The notes under the pieces were generated by a model. That model was not told where the DNA came from. It did no database searches and saw nothing but the letters and a program-made list of their open reading frames with translations. Below are positions 41,052 to 50,496 of a stretch of 64,000 nucleotides of DNA, in pieces. This DNA comes from Ricordea florida (taxonomy: Eukaryota > Cnidaria > Anthozoa > Corallimorpharia > Ricordeidae). The DNA lies in contig OX453278.1 of the NCBI GenBank assembly GCA_949710005.1, positions 5,976,097 through 6,040,096 on the forward strand. The letters are read 5' to 3'. Within the stretch, counting starts at the first letter, position 1; every line of letters starts with the position of its first letter. Both the position numbers and the translations under genes were made by a program.

Positions 41052-41490
41052 ATGGGGGATTCTGGCACAAAAATAAATTTCAGTCAAATTTGGTTCATTT
41101 TTTCAGTCAAATTTGGTTCATTTTTTCAGTCAAATTTGGTTCAAATTTCAGTCAAATTTGGTTCATTTTTTCAGTCAAATTTGGTTCATTTTTTCAGTCA
41201 AATTTGGTTCAGGGATTCTGGCACAAAAATAAATTTCAGTCAAATTTGGTTCATTTTTTCAGTCAAATTTGGTTCATTTTTTCAGTCAAATTTGGTTCAG
41301 GGATTCTGGCACAAAAATAAATTTCAGTCAAATTTGGTTCATTTTTTCAGTCAAATTTGGTTCAGGGATTCTGGCACACAATAAATTTCAGTTAAATTTG
41401 GCTCATTTTTTCAGTCAAATTTGGTTCATTTTTCAGTCAAATTTGGTTCATTTTTGAGTTTAAGCACACAATAAATTTCAGTCAAATTTG
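41052..41490. repeat. Element D left-end tandem array
   Basis: Units of TTTCAGTCAAATTTGGTTCA (about 22 bp with ATTTT spacers), repeatedly interrupted by GGGATTCTGGCACAAAAAT. The first GATTCTGGCACAAAAATAAATTT also occurs (with changes) at the start of E, but the array that follows there is different. Confidence 0.88.
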
Positions 41491-41552
41491 GGTAAAAAAT
41501 TAAAAATTACATCAATGAATTTTTGCTGAGATTACAAAAAAATGAATTATGG

Positions 41553-41560
41553 TTTAAAGA
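41553..41560 (+). promoter_or_regulatory. TTTAAAGA motif before PolB (D)
   Basis: 27 nt before the ATG at 41580, preceded by AATTATGG exactly as in the A TIR. It decides the start: the frame opens upstream at 41523, but that ATG would precede the motif. Confidence 0.65.
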
Positions 41561-41579
41561 TTTGAAAAAAATATTAAAT

Positions 41580-44500
41580 ATGGAACAACTACGTGGATTA
41601 TTAATGTCACAATTGAGACCCCTAGCTAGATGGTATAATATTGGAAAATGGTATCGAATAAATAAAGAACCACTTATTGAAGCGTTGTGGAATATTCCTG
41701 AAGTCAAAGATAATATTACAGAAATCATAAATAATATTCAAGAAATTGTTCAATCGCTAATTAATTCACCAGTGCGCCCAGCAAACCAACCAAATACACC
41801 ACTTCAAATTCCTAGAAATAATGTACAAAATGATACACAAACACTAGAATCAGAAGATGAAGAATGGGAAAAAAGCCAAGAAAGAAATATGAAACAGCCA
41901 AAACTTGAAACTAAAATTCTAAAAACACAATTAACAAAAAATTTTATGAATGGTGAAAGAAATTATGAAAAGGAGGGTCCAAAACCCACTCCTAGAAAAA
42001 ATATTAAAAAAAGAAAACTCGCACCTAATTTTATAAAACCAAAAAAGCCATCAAACAAAACTTTTAATTGGGGAAATTATTCATTTAAGGTGATGGACAA
42101 AGATGAGTTTTCAAAAAAGCTTGCAGAATTAGCCAATGAAAATGTATTAAAATTTACTAATAATAAACAACCAAAACCAAAAAGACAGGTAAATATATCT
42201 GATAGTGTGAGAGATGAATTGAATGAAGAAAAAGAAGAAGAATTCATTATAAAAGAACGAGAGACAGCATTGAATAGATATTTGAAAGTATATAGGATAA
42301 ATGGAAGGAAAGGGTATGATCCTAAAACTTACCTAAATAAAATAAAAGAAAAAGTTGTGGATTTAATTAATAAGAAAAAGAAACCAATAAAAATAAAATT
42401 TATATTAACAACTAAGTTAATAAAAGAGTCTCCAGATACAAATCGTATTGAAGAAGAGGTTAGAAAATTCTTTCATTCACTTACAGAAATAATTACTGAT
42501 TCTGATGATATAACCAAATTGTATGATACTATGGCAAATCACATACTAAAGGAGTATGAAAAATATTTAAATAATGGTTATAAATGGAAATTTAGCAATA
42601 TAATATGCCTTGATATTGGAATAACACCATACAAACCGCTTAAGGGAAGTTCATATATTCCATTACCAGTAAAATTAGAAGCAAAAAAGGCAATTATTAA
42701 CCAGCAGAATTTTAATGATAATGAATGTTTAAAGTGGGCAGTAACTGAAGCTGTATTTCCAAGAGATAAAAATCCGCAAAGAGTAAATAGTGAATTAAGA
42801 GAAAACTCAAAGAACTTCAACTGGACAGGAATAGAGTTTCCAGTTTCATTAAAAGATATTGATAAGTTTGAAAGGCAAAATCCCTACTATATTAATGTCT
42901 TAGGATATGAAAATGATTATGTATTTCCTTTAAGAATAAGTGATAATCAATTAGGAGATAATGTGATCAATTTAATTATGATATCAAATGATGAAAATAA
43001 TCATTACTGTTTGGTAAAGAGTTTAAGTAGACTTTTATCAGCGCAAGTTAGTAAACATAAATGTAAAAGACACTTTTGTGTTAGATGTTTTAACTCATTT
43101 CGAGAAATAGATTCATTAGAAAAACATACCGAATACTGCAACAAAAACAAAGCAGTTAGGATTGATATGCCAAAAGATAAAAATGGAAATCCTTTATTTA
43201 TTAAATTCGTTAATTATAAAAATAAAATGCGAGTGCCATTTTTAGTGTATGCCGACTTTGAGTGCTATCCAGAGAAAATTGATATAGATATAAGTTGTCT
43301 AGATAATAGTAAAAGCTTTACTCAAAAGTATCAGAAACATAAACCATCTGGATTCTGTTATTATATAAAGTGTTTTGATGAGAATATATTACCAACAAAC
43401 TTTGAAAAACTTGTAAGATATACTGCAAAATCTCCAGATGATGATGTAGCACAGATATTTGTAGAATATTTAGAGAGAGATATTAGAAGAATTTATAATG
43501 AAATAATAAAACCAAGAAACAAAAAGTTCTATTACTATAAAAGGAGTAATATGCCAGAAATAGATAAAAAAGACTATGAAAATGCTAAGAAATGTCATAT
43601 ATGTGAGTGTGAATTAGGAGAAGATAAGGTATTAGATCACTGCCACCTTACAGGAAAGTATAGAGGAGCAGCTCATGAAGATTGTAACTTGAATTTCAAG
43701 ATTCCAAAGTTCATACCTATAGTATTTCATAATCTATCTGGATATGATTCACATTTATTTATTAAGAATCTTGGAAAAACAGAGGGTGAAATAAAACCCA
43801 TAGCAAAAAATGAGGAAAAGTATATTTCTTTCACAAAAGAGATTGTAGTTGATGAATTTATAGATAAAAAAAGTGGTGAGAAAAAGATAGTTAAGAGAGA
43901 AATGAGATTTATCGATTCATTCAAGTTTATGTTAACCAGTCTTGATGGTCTAGTTGATAATCTTACAAAATGTGGAAAGTGCGACGCGTGTAAACCAGGA
44001 GATTGTATAAAGAAATACATTGAAGATGGTAATATAATTAAGTATGAAGGTATTGGTAAATGTGGTCGATGTAAGAATTGTAATTTAGCTGAAGGTAAAT
44101 GTCTTTCACCATCAGATAAATGCCTAAATGAAGTTAAAAAGTATTTTAAAGGTGATGAATTAAAGCTAGCGTTAAGAAAGGGTGTATATCCATATGATTA
44201 TATTGACAGCTTTGATAAATTAAATGAAACCCAACTTCCGTCAAAGGATGCATTTTTCTCAAAACTAAATGATGAAGATATAAATGAAGAAAATTACCAA
44301 CACGTTAAAAATGTGTGGAAAACTTTTAATATGAAAACATTTAGGGAGTATCATGATCTATATCTAAAGTTAGATGTATTATTGTTAGCGGATGTATTTG
44401 AAAATTTTAGAGATGTTTGTATTAAAAACTATGGATTGGATCCTGCTTGGTACTACACATCGCCTAGTTTATCTTGGGATGCTATGTTAAAGTTAACGAA

Positions 44501-45872
44501 AGTAAAATTGGAGTTACTAACTGACATTAACATGTTACTTATGTTTGAAAAAGGTGTAAGAGGAGGTGTATCTCAGATTTCAACTAGATATGCTGAAGCA
44601 AACAATCCATATATGAAAAAATATGATCCAAACAAACCTAAAAAATATATCATATATATTGATGCAAATAACTTATACGGAGGAGGAATGAGTAAACCAC
44701 TACCTACTCATGGTTTTAAGTGGTTTGAAGAAGAAGATTTTGAAAATTGGAGAAATATACCATGCGTAATCGAGGTTGAATTAGAATATCCTGAACATCT
44801 TCATGATTTACATAACGATTATCCTCTAGCTCCAGAGAGACTTGTTGTTAATAAGGTAGAAAAATTAATCCCAAACCTAAAAAATAAAACAAAGTATGTA
44901 GTTCATCGAGAAACTCTAAAACTTTATGAAAGTCTGGGATTAAAAGTTACAAAAATTCACAGAGGTATTAAATTCAACGAGTCTGCATGGTTAAAACCCT
45001 ACATTGATTTGAATACTAAACTAAGATCTCAAGCAAAGAATGATTTTGAAAAAGATTTCTTTAAGTTAATGAACAATTCTGTATTTGGTAAAACCATGGA
45101 AAATATTAGAAAAAGGGTAGACATTCATCTAGTTACAAATAAAGAAGATGCAGAAAAATTAATAATAAAACCAAACTTTAATCATTTTACTATATTTAGT
45201 GAAGATCTGGTAGCTATCCATATGAATAAAAAAAGATTAACATTTAATAAACCTGTTTACTTAGGTATGTGTATTCTAGATTTAAGTAAAGCAATAATGT
45301 ATGAATTTCATTATAATTATATCAAAAATAAATATGGAGAAAAGGCTAAGCTGTTGTTTACAGATACAGATAGTCTTGTATATGTTATAGAAACAGAAGA
45401 TTTTTACAAGGATATAAGTCCAGATGTTAGAAAAATGTTTGACACAAGTAATTATCCTAAAAACCATCCATCAGGTATAGAGACGGGCATGAATAAGAAA
45501 TTAATCGGAATGTTTAAAGATGAAGCTGGCGGAATGATAATTAAGGAGTTTGTGGGATTGAGAGCGAAGTTATACGCTTATCTGACTGAAAATGATGATG
45601 AAGTAAAGAAATGCAAGGGAATGAAGAAAGAAGTTATAAAAAAGAAAATAAAATTTAATAATTATAAGGAATGTCTATTAACAGGGGAAAAACAATATAG
45701 AAAGATGAATGTAATTAGAAGTCATTTACATGATGTTTATACAGAAACAATTAATAAAGTTGCACTATCCGCCGATGATGATAAGAGAATCATTTGTGAG
45801 GGCGGAATAAATACTTTTGCTCATGGACATTATCTTTTCAAAACAGAATTAGGAGGCAATTCAGTATCATAG
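41580..45872 (+). CDS. Protein-primed family-B DNA polymerase (D)
   Basis: 1,430 residues from the ATG at 41580. Approximate domains: SAP-like start (1-40, MSQLRPLARWYNIGKWYRIN); low-complexity basic linker; a Cys/His region NECLKWAV (380) to HYCLVKS (474), possibly an OTU/papain-like fold; finger HFCVRCFNSF...HTEYC (497-521); exo I YADFEC (556); endonuclease VII-like CHICECELG...DHCHLTG (671-703); exo II NLSGYDSHLF (716-730); Cys cluster CGKCDACKPGDC...CGRCKNC (797-847); exo III YHDLYLKLDVLLLADVF (922); polymerase motifs YIDANNLYGGG (1025), NNSVFGKT (1164), FTDTDSLVY (1260). It replicates the element, presumably from terminal protein-linked ends. Fully open; 3' end overlaps integrase by 43 nt. 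Confidence 0.95.
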   Translation: MEQLRGLLMSQLRPLARWYNIGKWYRINKEPLIEALWNIPEVKDNITEIINNIQEIVQSLINSPVRPANQPNTPLQIPRNNVQNDTQTLESEDEEWEKSQERNMKQPKLETKILKTQLTKNFMNGERNYEKEGPKPTPRKNIKKRKLAPNFIKPKKPSNKTFNWGNYSFKVMDKDEFSKKLAELANENVLKFTNNKQPKPKRQVNISDSVRDELNEEKEEEFIIKERETALNRYLKVYRINGRKGYDPKTYLNKIKEKVVDLINKKKKPIKIKFILTTKLIKESPDTNRIEEEVRKFFHSLTEIITDSDDITKLYDTMANHILKEYEKYLNNGYKWKFSNIICLDIGITPYKPLKGSSYIPLPVKLEAKKAIINQQNFNDNECLKWAVTEAVFPRDKNPQRVNSELRENSKNFNWTGIEFPVSLKDIDKFERQNPYYINVLGYENDYVFPLRISDNQLGDNVINLIMISNDENNHYCLVKSLSRLLSAQVSKHKCKRHFCVRCFNSFREIDSLEKHTEYCNKNKAVRIDMPKDKNGNPLFIKFVNYKNKMRVPFLVYADFECYPEKIDIDISCLDNSKSFTQKYQKHKPSGFCYYIKCFDENILPTNFEKLVRYTAKSPDDDVAQIFVEYLERDIRRIYNEIIKPRNKKFYYYKRSNMPEIDKKDYENAKKCHICECELGEDKVLDHCHLTGKYRGAAHEDCNLNFKIPKFIPIVFHNLSGYDSHLFIKNLGKTEGEIKPIAKNEEKYISFTKEIVVDEFIDKKSGEKKIVKREMRFIDSFKFMLTSLDGLVDNLTKCGKCDACKPGDCIKKYIEDGNIIKYEGIGKCGRCKNCNLAEGKCLSPSDKCLNEVKKYFKGDELKLALRKGVYPYDYIDSFDKLNETQLPSKDAFFSKLNDEDINEENYQHVKNVWKTFNMKTFREYHDLYLKLDVLLLADVFENFRDVCIKNYGLDPAWYYTSPSLSWDAMLKLTKVKLELLTDINMLLMFEKGVRGGVSQISTRYAEANNPYMKKYDPNKPKKYIIYIDANNLYGGGMSKPLPTHGFKWFEEEDFENWRNIPCVIEVELEYPEHLHDLHNDYPLAPERLVVNKVEKLIPNLKNKTKYVVHRETLKLYESLGLKVTKIHRGIKFNESAWLKPYIDLNTKLRSQAKNDFEKDFFKLMNNSVFGKTMENIRKRVDIHLVTNKEDAEKLIIKPNFNHFTIFSEDLVAIHMNKKRLTFNKPVYLGMCILDLSKAIMYEFHYNYIKNKYGEKAKLLFTDTDSLVYVIETEDFYKDISPDVRKMFDTSNYPKNHPSGIETGMNKKLIGMFKDEAGGMIIKEFVGLRAKLYAYLTENDDEVKKCKGMKKEVIKKKIKFNNYKECLLTGEKQYRKMNVIRSHLHDVYTETINKVALSADDDKRIICEGGINTFAHGHYLFKTELGGNSVS

Positions 45873-46816
45873 GGTATAACCTGTAATTCTTCCCTTACAA
45901 ACCCACGTCTTGGCCCATCCAACAAATAATATAAAACAGGCTGATTAGGTGAAATCACACTTTTAGAAATATCATAAACTTTGATACTCCAAATTGGATC
46001 TGTGGCCCGTCTTTTTTCACCACCCTCAAGTTCCCCAGGAGATAATAGATATCTAACTTTAGCATAAGATGGCAGTCTAACTTCATCAAGACCAACAACC
46101 CTATTATATTTTTTAGGTTCAATATCCAACTCTTTCAGTTTTATAGCTTTATCGGGCTCTTTACCGGTTATTCTTGTTGGTGTATTATTCAAAGTTTTCA
46201 AAATATCTGGTAATCGTTTCACCCATACTCTTGATCTTTCATCGCTAATCATTTCTTGTGCATATTGATGACTAAATAATCTTTCACCTAATATTCTGTT
46301 TGCTCTTTCTACAAATGCTTGAGCTCTATGATTTCCAGCTTCACTTCTCTGTATTTTCACATTATGGTAATTCATAAGTTTTGTAACCTCACCCATAAAT
46401 TCTTTTCCAGGATCAACCATTAATGTTTTAGGATATTTTAACTTTCTGGAATATATTTTTTCAAAAGAATTTGAAATTTCTCGACTTTCTTTTGAGGTTA
46501 ATGGTTCAGCATCTTTGTATCTTGAGACAACATCAATCACAACCAATGCATATCGATATGTTTTTCTTCCAACTCTATCATGCGGTAAAAATAATAAATC
46601 CGCTTGGTGAATCTGATTCGGTTTATCAACAACCCAGTGCGGCCTAGGGATATACTTTGGAGCTGGTAAATATATTTGCCATATTGCCTGTTTTTCAAGC
46701 CATTTTTTAGCCTTATCTTCACTTACTTTTGCTTTTTCAGCTAATTTATTAATCGCAGAATATCCTTTCCAATAACCATCAGTTGAATAATATATTTTCG
46801 ATAAAGTAGAAATCAT
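45830..46816 (-). CDS. DDE integrase (D)
   Basis: 328 residues, intact. Catalytic D73 (IHQADLLFL), D135 (MVDPGKEFMG) and E170 (AFVERANR); C-terminal DPIWSIKVYDI and RGFVREELQVIPY. It lacks the GC-rich insert seen in A after DERS. The start codon overlaps the first base of the TTTAAAGA motif of the divergent MCP gene, with 33 nt between the two ATGs. Confidence 0.94.
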   Translation of the reverse strand: MISTLSKIYYSTDGYWKGYSAINKLAEKAKVSEDKAKKWLEKQAIWQIYLPAPKYIPRPHWVVDKPNQIHQADLLFLPHDRVGRKTYRYALVVIDVVSRYKDAEPLTSKESREISNSFEKIYSRKLKYPKTLMVDPGKEFMGEVTKLMNYHNVKIQRSEAGNHRAQAFVERANRILGERLFSHQYAQEMISDERSRVWVKRLPDILKTLNNTPTRITGKEPDKAIKLKELDIEPKKYNRVVGLDEVRLPSYAKVRYLLSPGELEGGEKRRATDPIWSIKVYDISKSVISPNQPVLYYLLDGPRRGFVREELQVIPYDTELPPNSVLKR

Positions 46817-46823
46817 TTAAAGA
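46816..46823 (+). promoter_or_regulatory. TTTAAAGA motif before MCP (D), overlapping integrase start
   Basis: 27 nt before the MCP ATG at 46850. The reverse complement of its first base is the last base of the integrase ATG, so integrase expression must use a signal on the MCP side or a leaderless start. Confidence 0.6.
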
Positions 46824-46849
46824 TTACTCCGCACTTCCTTAAAATAAAT

Positions 46850-48091
46850 ATGACAAATATATCTGAAAAAATTAACCCAAACAGGATTCCAAGAGAGCCC
46901 CTCGGCTTGAAATCGGAATCAACATTGCATAGAATTACGCTAAACCCATCATCGGCTAATCCGGGAGAAACACTATATATAAATATTCCTAAACTTTCTG
47001 AAAATTTAGTTATTGTACCAGGAAGTGTATATCTAGTATTTAACTTGACTGTTGAAGGGCATGAAGATAACACCCTAGTGAATAATGTAGGTAGTAACCT
47101 TGTATCCAGGCTCAAGGTTCTTTTTGGAGGTGAAACACTACAGGATACTCAAAGATACGACCTATTTCAGACCTACCATGACTTATTCTTAGAAGAGGAA
47201 GAACGGGAGGATAGATTAAGGCAAGGTATTTCTTCTGAAAACATGAGGAAGCTACGGACAAATGCAGGCGATAAGGTAGACACAGATGCAAAGGAAGTAG
47301 CTCTTGCAGTAGTACACAACACCAAGTACCATATCCCACTAAACCACCCTATTCTCAACGATCATGGAGTTTTCTACCCAAAGGCATTAGATCATCAAAT
47401 AATCTTTGAGATTACACTAGCTCCAGTAAACGATATTGTCGTTTATTCTGATAATACAAAGACTCCAACTTACAAAATCACAAACCTCGAGTTGGAATAT
47501 TCTTGTATATCAAGCGAATACTTAGCTCGTGAGGCACAAGCAGCCTATCAGGTTGGAAAGGGGTTCTTTTATGAGAATGTAACTCTACACAAAACTTTCA
47601 TAATATCCAGACCTACAGACAGCGTTATAAACCAGCATATTAATCTACCTAGAAGGTCAATTACGGGTATATTATGTTTGTTTACATTGCCATACGTTGG
47701 AGGAGCACGTAACTCTGAATTTTTTTTCAATCCTGGTATCACCTCAATCAATATCGATGTTAATGGTGTACCAAATCGTTTCTACTCTAAGGGAATGGTA
47801 CCTTCAGACCTATGGGAGTCAATAAAGAAACGTTTCAGCGGTTCCTCCCGATGGTCGGTAAAGGAAAAGGATTTTTATGGCAAAAAGTTTGCTCTGTGGT
47901 TAGATTTGAGAACTCACCCAGATAATGATATTCATGGAGGGGGTCTAGCCTTAAATAACGCACAGGATGGTGTAAAAATAGAAATGAAGAGAAAAGTTAG
48001 TGGGTCTGGTATTATGACTTGTTACATGTTTGTGGTAGCTGATGCATTAATGGAGGTTATGAATTCAAACTTAAGATCAATCATGTATTAG
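46850..48091 (+). CDS. Putative double-jelly-roll major capsid protein (D)
   Basis: 413 residues, intact. Beta-rich throughout with no membrane segment or signal: ITLNPSSANPGETLYINIPK, LVSRLKVLFGGETLQDTQRY, GVFYPKALDHQIIFEITLAP, SINIDVNGVPNRFYSKGMVP, FALWLDLRTHPDN, GIMTCYMFVVADALMEV. Its position before the packaging ATPase, its length and its all-beta character fit an MCP of the PRD1-adenovirus lineage. I cannot show the fold from sequence alone. The E copy is nearly identical; the A and C copies are broken. Confidence 0.8.
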   Translation: MTNISEKINPNRIPREPLGLKSESTLHRITLNPSSANPGETLYINIPKLSENLVIVPGSVYLVFNLTVEGHEDNTLVNNVGSNLVSRLKVLFGGETLQDTQRYDLFQTYHDLFLEEEEREDRLRQGISSENMRKLRTNAGDKVDTDAKEVALAVVHNTKYHIPLNHPILNDHGVFYPKALDHQIIFEITLAPVNDIVVYSDNTKTPTYKITNLELEYSCISSEYLAREAQAAYQVGKGFFYENVTLHKTFIISRPTDSVINQHINLPRRSITGILCLFTLPYVGGARNSEFFFNPGITSINIDVNGVPNRFYSKGMVPSDLWESIKKRFSGSSRWSVKEKDFYGKKFALWLDLRTHPDNDIHGGGLALNNAQDGVKIEMKRKVSGSGIMTCYMFVVADALMEVMNSNLRSIMY

Positions 48092-48103
48092 TTAAAAGAA
48101 AAG

Positions 48104-48739
48104 ATGGAAGAATTAAGAGATAAAATTCCTTTTCATTGCATTATAACGGGCCCAACAAATTGTGGAAAGACAAAGTACATCATTGATCAACTCCGAGGTC
48201 CATTCCGAAAAGTTTTTGAATACATTGCTTTAATATGCCCAACTTATGCTAAAAATAAAACCTATCATAATTTTGCTCGAGGAGATAAGAGATTCTATGT
48301 ATTATCGCCCGATTCTAGTAACGTTGATGAGATTAATGAATTGTTAACTGATTGTAAAACTTTATTCTCCGGAACAAATACACTAATAATTTTAGATGAT
48401 TGTGCCGTTTCTAATGATCTGAAGAAAAGATCAAACAAGTTTATTGATTTAGCATTCTCTGGAAGACATCATGGATTATCAATGTGGGTTCTAACTCAGC
48501 AATTAACGTCGATAGCAAAACCATTCCGTGAAAATGTGGCTTGCGTTGTTACTTTCCATAACCCATCGCAAAAAGGTATGAAGATGTTTTTCGAAGATTA
48601 TGGTGGTGATTTAGACCCCGAAACTAGTAAAAAGTTTGTGAAATTATTAAAAAATGAAAAATATTCTAGACTTTGTTTATCTTTACGACACCCATTTAAT
48701 TGCTATTTGGAAGTTCCAAACGGCGATTTAAAGACCTGA
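48104..48739 (+). CDS. A32-like packaging ATPase (D)
   Basis: 211 residues. Walker A GPTNCGKT (16-23), Walker B LIILDDC (94-100), LICPTYAKNKTYHNFARGD, AFSGRHHGLSMWVLTQQ. It starts 12 nt after the MCP stop with no TTTAAAGA between them, so MCP and ATPase are probably one transcript. Intact, nearly identical to E. Confidence 0.92.
   Translation: MEELRDKIPFHCIITGPTNCGKTKYIIDQLRGPFRKVFEYIALICPTYAKNKTYHNFARGDKRFYVLSPDSSNVDEINELLTDCKTLFSGTNTLIILDDCAVSNDLKKRSNKFIDLAFSGRHHGLSMWVLTQQLTSIAKPFRENVACVVTFHNPSQKGMKMFFEDYGGDLDPETSKKFVKLLKNEKYSRLCLSLRHPFNCYLEVPNGDLKT
48727..48734 (+). promoter_or_regulatory. TTTAAAGA motif before p20 (D)
   Basis: 28 nt before the next boundary ATG at 48762 (35 nt from motif start); overlaps the ATPase stop region. 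Confidence 0.65.
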
Positions 48740-48761
48740 CTGTAGGTAAGAAAATTGTAAA

Positions 48762-49301
48762 ATGGCAGAAGTTGAAGATTATATTGAAGAAGAAAAGACT
48801 GAGGTAAAAGATAATTATAATAATGAAGTTGAAATAAAACAAGAATCACTAGCCATTCTCGCAGCTCTTGGAACTACAAAGGAATATTTGGGAGTTGATA
48901 TGAGTCTGGGTGATGTAAAAAAATTATCAGTAAAAGACATTGAAAAATATTATAATCGTTATCAAGCAGTATTGGGTAAGAAAATTAATGGCGGGTTGGT
49001 AGATTCATCCCTTCAATTAGTTTCTAAAGTTATTTCTTACATGGTTCCTGTAGATGATATAGAAGCTCTTTGTGTTGACTTGAAGAATGATGATTTGGTT
49101 AATCGCGAACTGACAAACATTGTAGGTTTATTAGCATTGAAAGCAGGAAGGTTGACAGCGCTTGCTAGCGGGTTATTTCAGGTTGCTAAACACATCAAAT
49201 TCAACAAAATTCAACAAGTTACAAGTACAATTACAGATGATTCTAACAAAACTGAACAGGATACTAAGCAAGATGCTAATGGGTATGATACTGTTTACTA
49301 A
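48762..49301 (+). CDS. p20 conserved protein (D)
   Basis: 179 residues: acidic start, LAILAALGTTKEYLGVDMSL, KDIEKYYNRYQAVLGKKING, ALCVDLKNDDLVNREL, GLLALKAGRLTALASGLFQV, then a polar tail ending GYDTVY as in A. Intact. No known fold. The near-constant core and variable tail across copies point to a structured core with a flexible C-terminus. Confidence 0.82.
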   Translation: MAEVEDYIEEEKTEVKDNYNNEVEIKQESLAILAALGTTKEYLGVDMSLGDVKKLSVKDIEKYYNRYQAVLGKKINGGLVDSSLQLVSKVISYMVPVDDIEALCVDLKNDDLVNRELTNIVGLLALKAGRLTALASGLFQVAKHIKFNKIQQVTSTITDDSNKTEQDTKQDANGYDTVY

Positions 49302-49340
49302 GCATACCCATTATTTTATTTACATATCATTCCTAAGCGG

Positions 49341-49348
49341 TCTAAAGA
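49341..49348 (+). promoter_or_regulatory. TCTAAAGA motif before KDPKK gene (D)
   Basis: Motif end to ATG 49371 is 22 nt. Confidence 0.65.
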
Positions 49349-49370
49349 TTTCTTAATGATATGTAAAATA

Positions 49371-49784
49371 ATGTCTGACCAAACTGAACGAATTGAAGGA
49401 GGAACAGAAGTTGAGCAAATTACTAGAGATCCCTCCAAAGAGGAACAAAAAACAACAAGTAATGTTTCTAAAAAGAAAGACCCTAAAAAGGTTGCTGCTG
49501 GTAAGAAACTGGCGGAATATAATAAAAAAGCTAAAGAAGCATTAGCTAGGGAACAAGCGGTGCAAAATGAAAATACAGAAAGTGAGTATAATCAAGAAAA
49601 GACAAATAATGAATCTAAAGCTTGGCTTCCGGAGCTATCTTTTACCACTGTTTTATCCATTGTTGGAATAGGGTTTACAGCATTTGATATGTTTATGAGA
49701 TATTATAAAAATAGAATACCTGATTTATCGCAAGTTCCTCAATTACCACAGCCGCCAGATCGACCAAAAATTGGAATGATGTAA
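49371..49784 (+). CDS. KDPKK-motif one-TM protein (D)
   Basis: 137 residues from the ATG at 49371 (MSDQTERIEGG, as in E); an in-frame ATG 15 nt earlier would be too near the promoter motif. KKKDPKKVAAGKKLAEYNKK, charged linker, WLPELSFTTVLSIVGIGFTA membrane segment, FDMFMRYYKNR, Pro-rich tail ending KIGMM. Intact. The basic half probably faces DNA or capsid (inference). Confidence 0.82.
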   Translation: MSDQTERIEGGTEVEQITRDPSKEEQKTTSNVSKKKDPKKVAAGKKLAEYNKKAKEALAREQAVQNENTESEYNQEKTNNESKAWLPELSFTTVLSIVGIGFTAFDMFMRYYKNRIPDLSQVPQLPQPPDRPKIGMM

Positions 49785-49801
49785 TGTAAACCCTAAAGGG
49801 A

Positions 49802-49809
49802 TCTAAAGA
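49802..49809 (+). promoter_or_regulatory. TCTAAAGA motif before p8 (D)
   Basis: 25 nt from motif end to ATG 49835. Confidence 0.65.
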
Positions 49810-49834
49810 TTTCTTGCTGATGTAGTAAAAAATT

Positions 49835-50053
49835 ATGAACGCTGAAAACAAACTTGTGAAAACTGTTACCGATTCAGCAGTCCTTATTGGATTAGCAGCT
49901 TTAGTTGGATATGTAGCTAAAAAAGCCATGAGAGAATCATTTATGAACGACCCATCCTCAAGTATTACAAACTATGCTAAATGGGTGGTTGTATTGTCGG
50001 GTAGTATGTATCTAAAAACATATTTAGAGGATCAAAAGATTTTACCAAATTAA
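49835..50053 (+). CDS. p8 small two-helix membrane protein (D)
   Basis: 72 residues, differing from E only near the start (MNAENK versus MSTENK). Two hydrophobic helices (VLIGLAALVGYVA, VVVLSGSMYLK) flank a polar NDPSSSITNYAK loop. Followed after 2 nt by p15. Intact. Confidence 0.82.
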   Translation: MNAENKLVKTVTDSAVLIGLAALVGYVAKKAMRESFMNDPSSSITNYAKWVVVLSGSMYLKTYLEDQKILPN

Positions 50054-50055
50054 AC

Positions 50056-50448
50056 ATGGCAACAATAGCAATGATGTTTGGAGGAGCTATTTTGAATGCA
50101 ACCGCCTTTGTTGGCGGATCATATCTTGCAAAATATCTTTCTGGTGATAAAACAGATGCAGAACGAATAAGACACGATAAGGCATTAGAAAAGTATCAAA
50201 AAGATTACGCTGAATATCAGGAAAATAGACAGAAACTAATTGATTGGGAAATGAAGAAAAAGGATGAAAAATATCAGGCATCAAAAAATCTTTCAAAAAC
50301 GGATGAAGCTTTGAAATTATATAGTCAAATGCATGAACCAAAATTTTCTGATTATTATAGACCCAGCGAAAATCAAAAGATGGGTGAGATGGTATATGTA
50401 GGTGGTGGTATGTTGGCGTTGGGGTATGCAGTTAGTAAATTCTTTTAG
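50056..50448 (+). CDS. p15 membrane protein (D)
   Basis: 130 residues: ATIAMMFGGAILNATAFVGG hydrophobic start, RHDKALEKYQKDYAEYQENR helix, PKFSDYYRPSENQKMGEMVY, and a terminal hydrophobic segment. No own promoter motif; likely expressed with p8. Intact and without the GC-rich insert found in A. Confidence 0.82.
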   Translation: MATIAMMFGGAILNATAFVGGSYLAKYLSGDKTDAERIRHDKALEKYQKDYAEYQENRQKLIDWEMKKKDEKYQASKNLSKTDEALKLYSQMHEPKFSDYYRPSENQKMGEMVYVGGGMLALGYAVSKFF

Positions 50449-50464
50449 TTAATTGTGTGACCAG

Positions 50465-50472
50465 TTTAAAGA
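50465..50472 (+). promoter_or_regulatory. TTTAAAGA motif before hydrophobic-tail gene (D)
   Basis: 24 nt from motif end to ATG 50497. Confidence 0.65.
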
Positions 50473-50496
50473 TTTCTTACTGATGAGTAAAAAATC

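Noticed and set aside
41052-41490. CRISPR-like regular repeats
   Set aside because: The units are contiguous or separated by the same short ATTTT spacer and a repeated GGGATTCTGGCAC word, not by unique spacers, and they sit at an element terminus. This is a tandem array.
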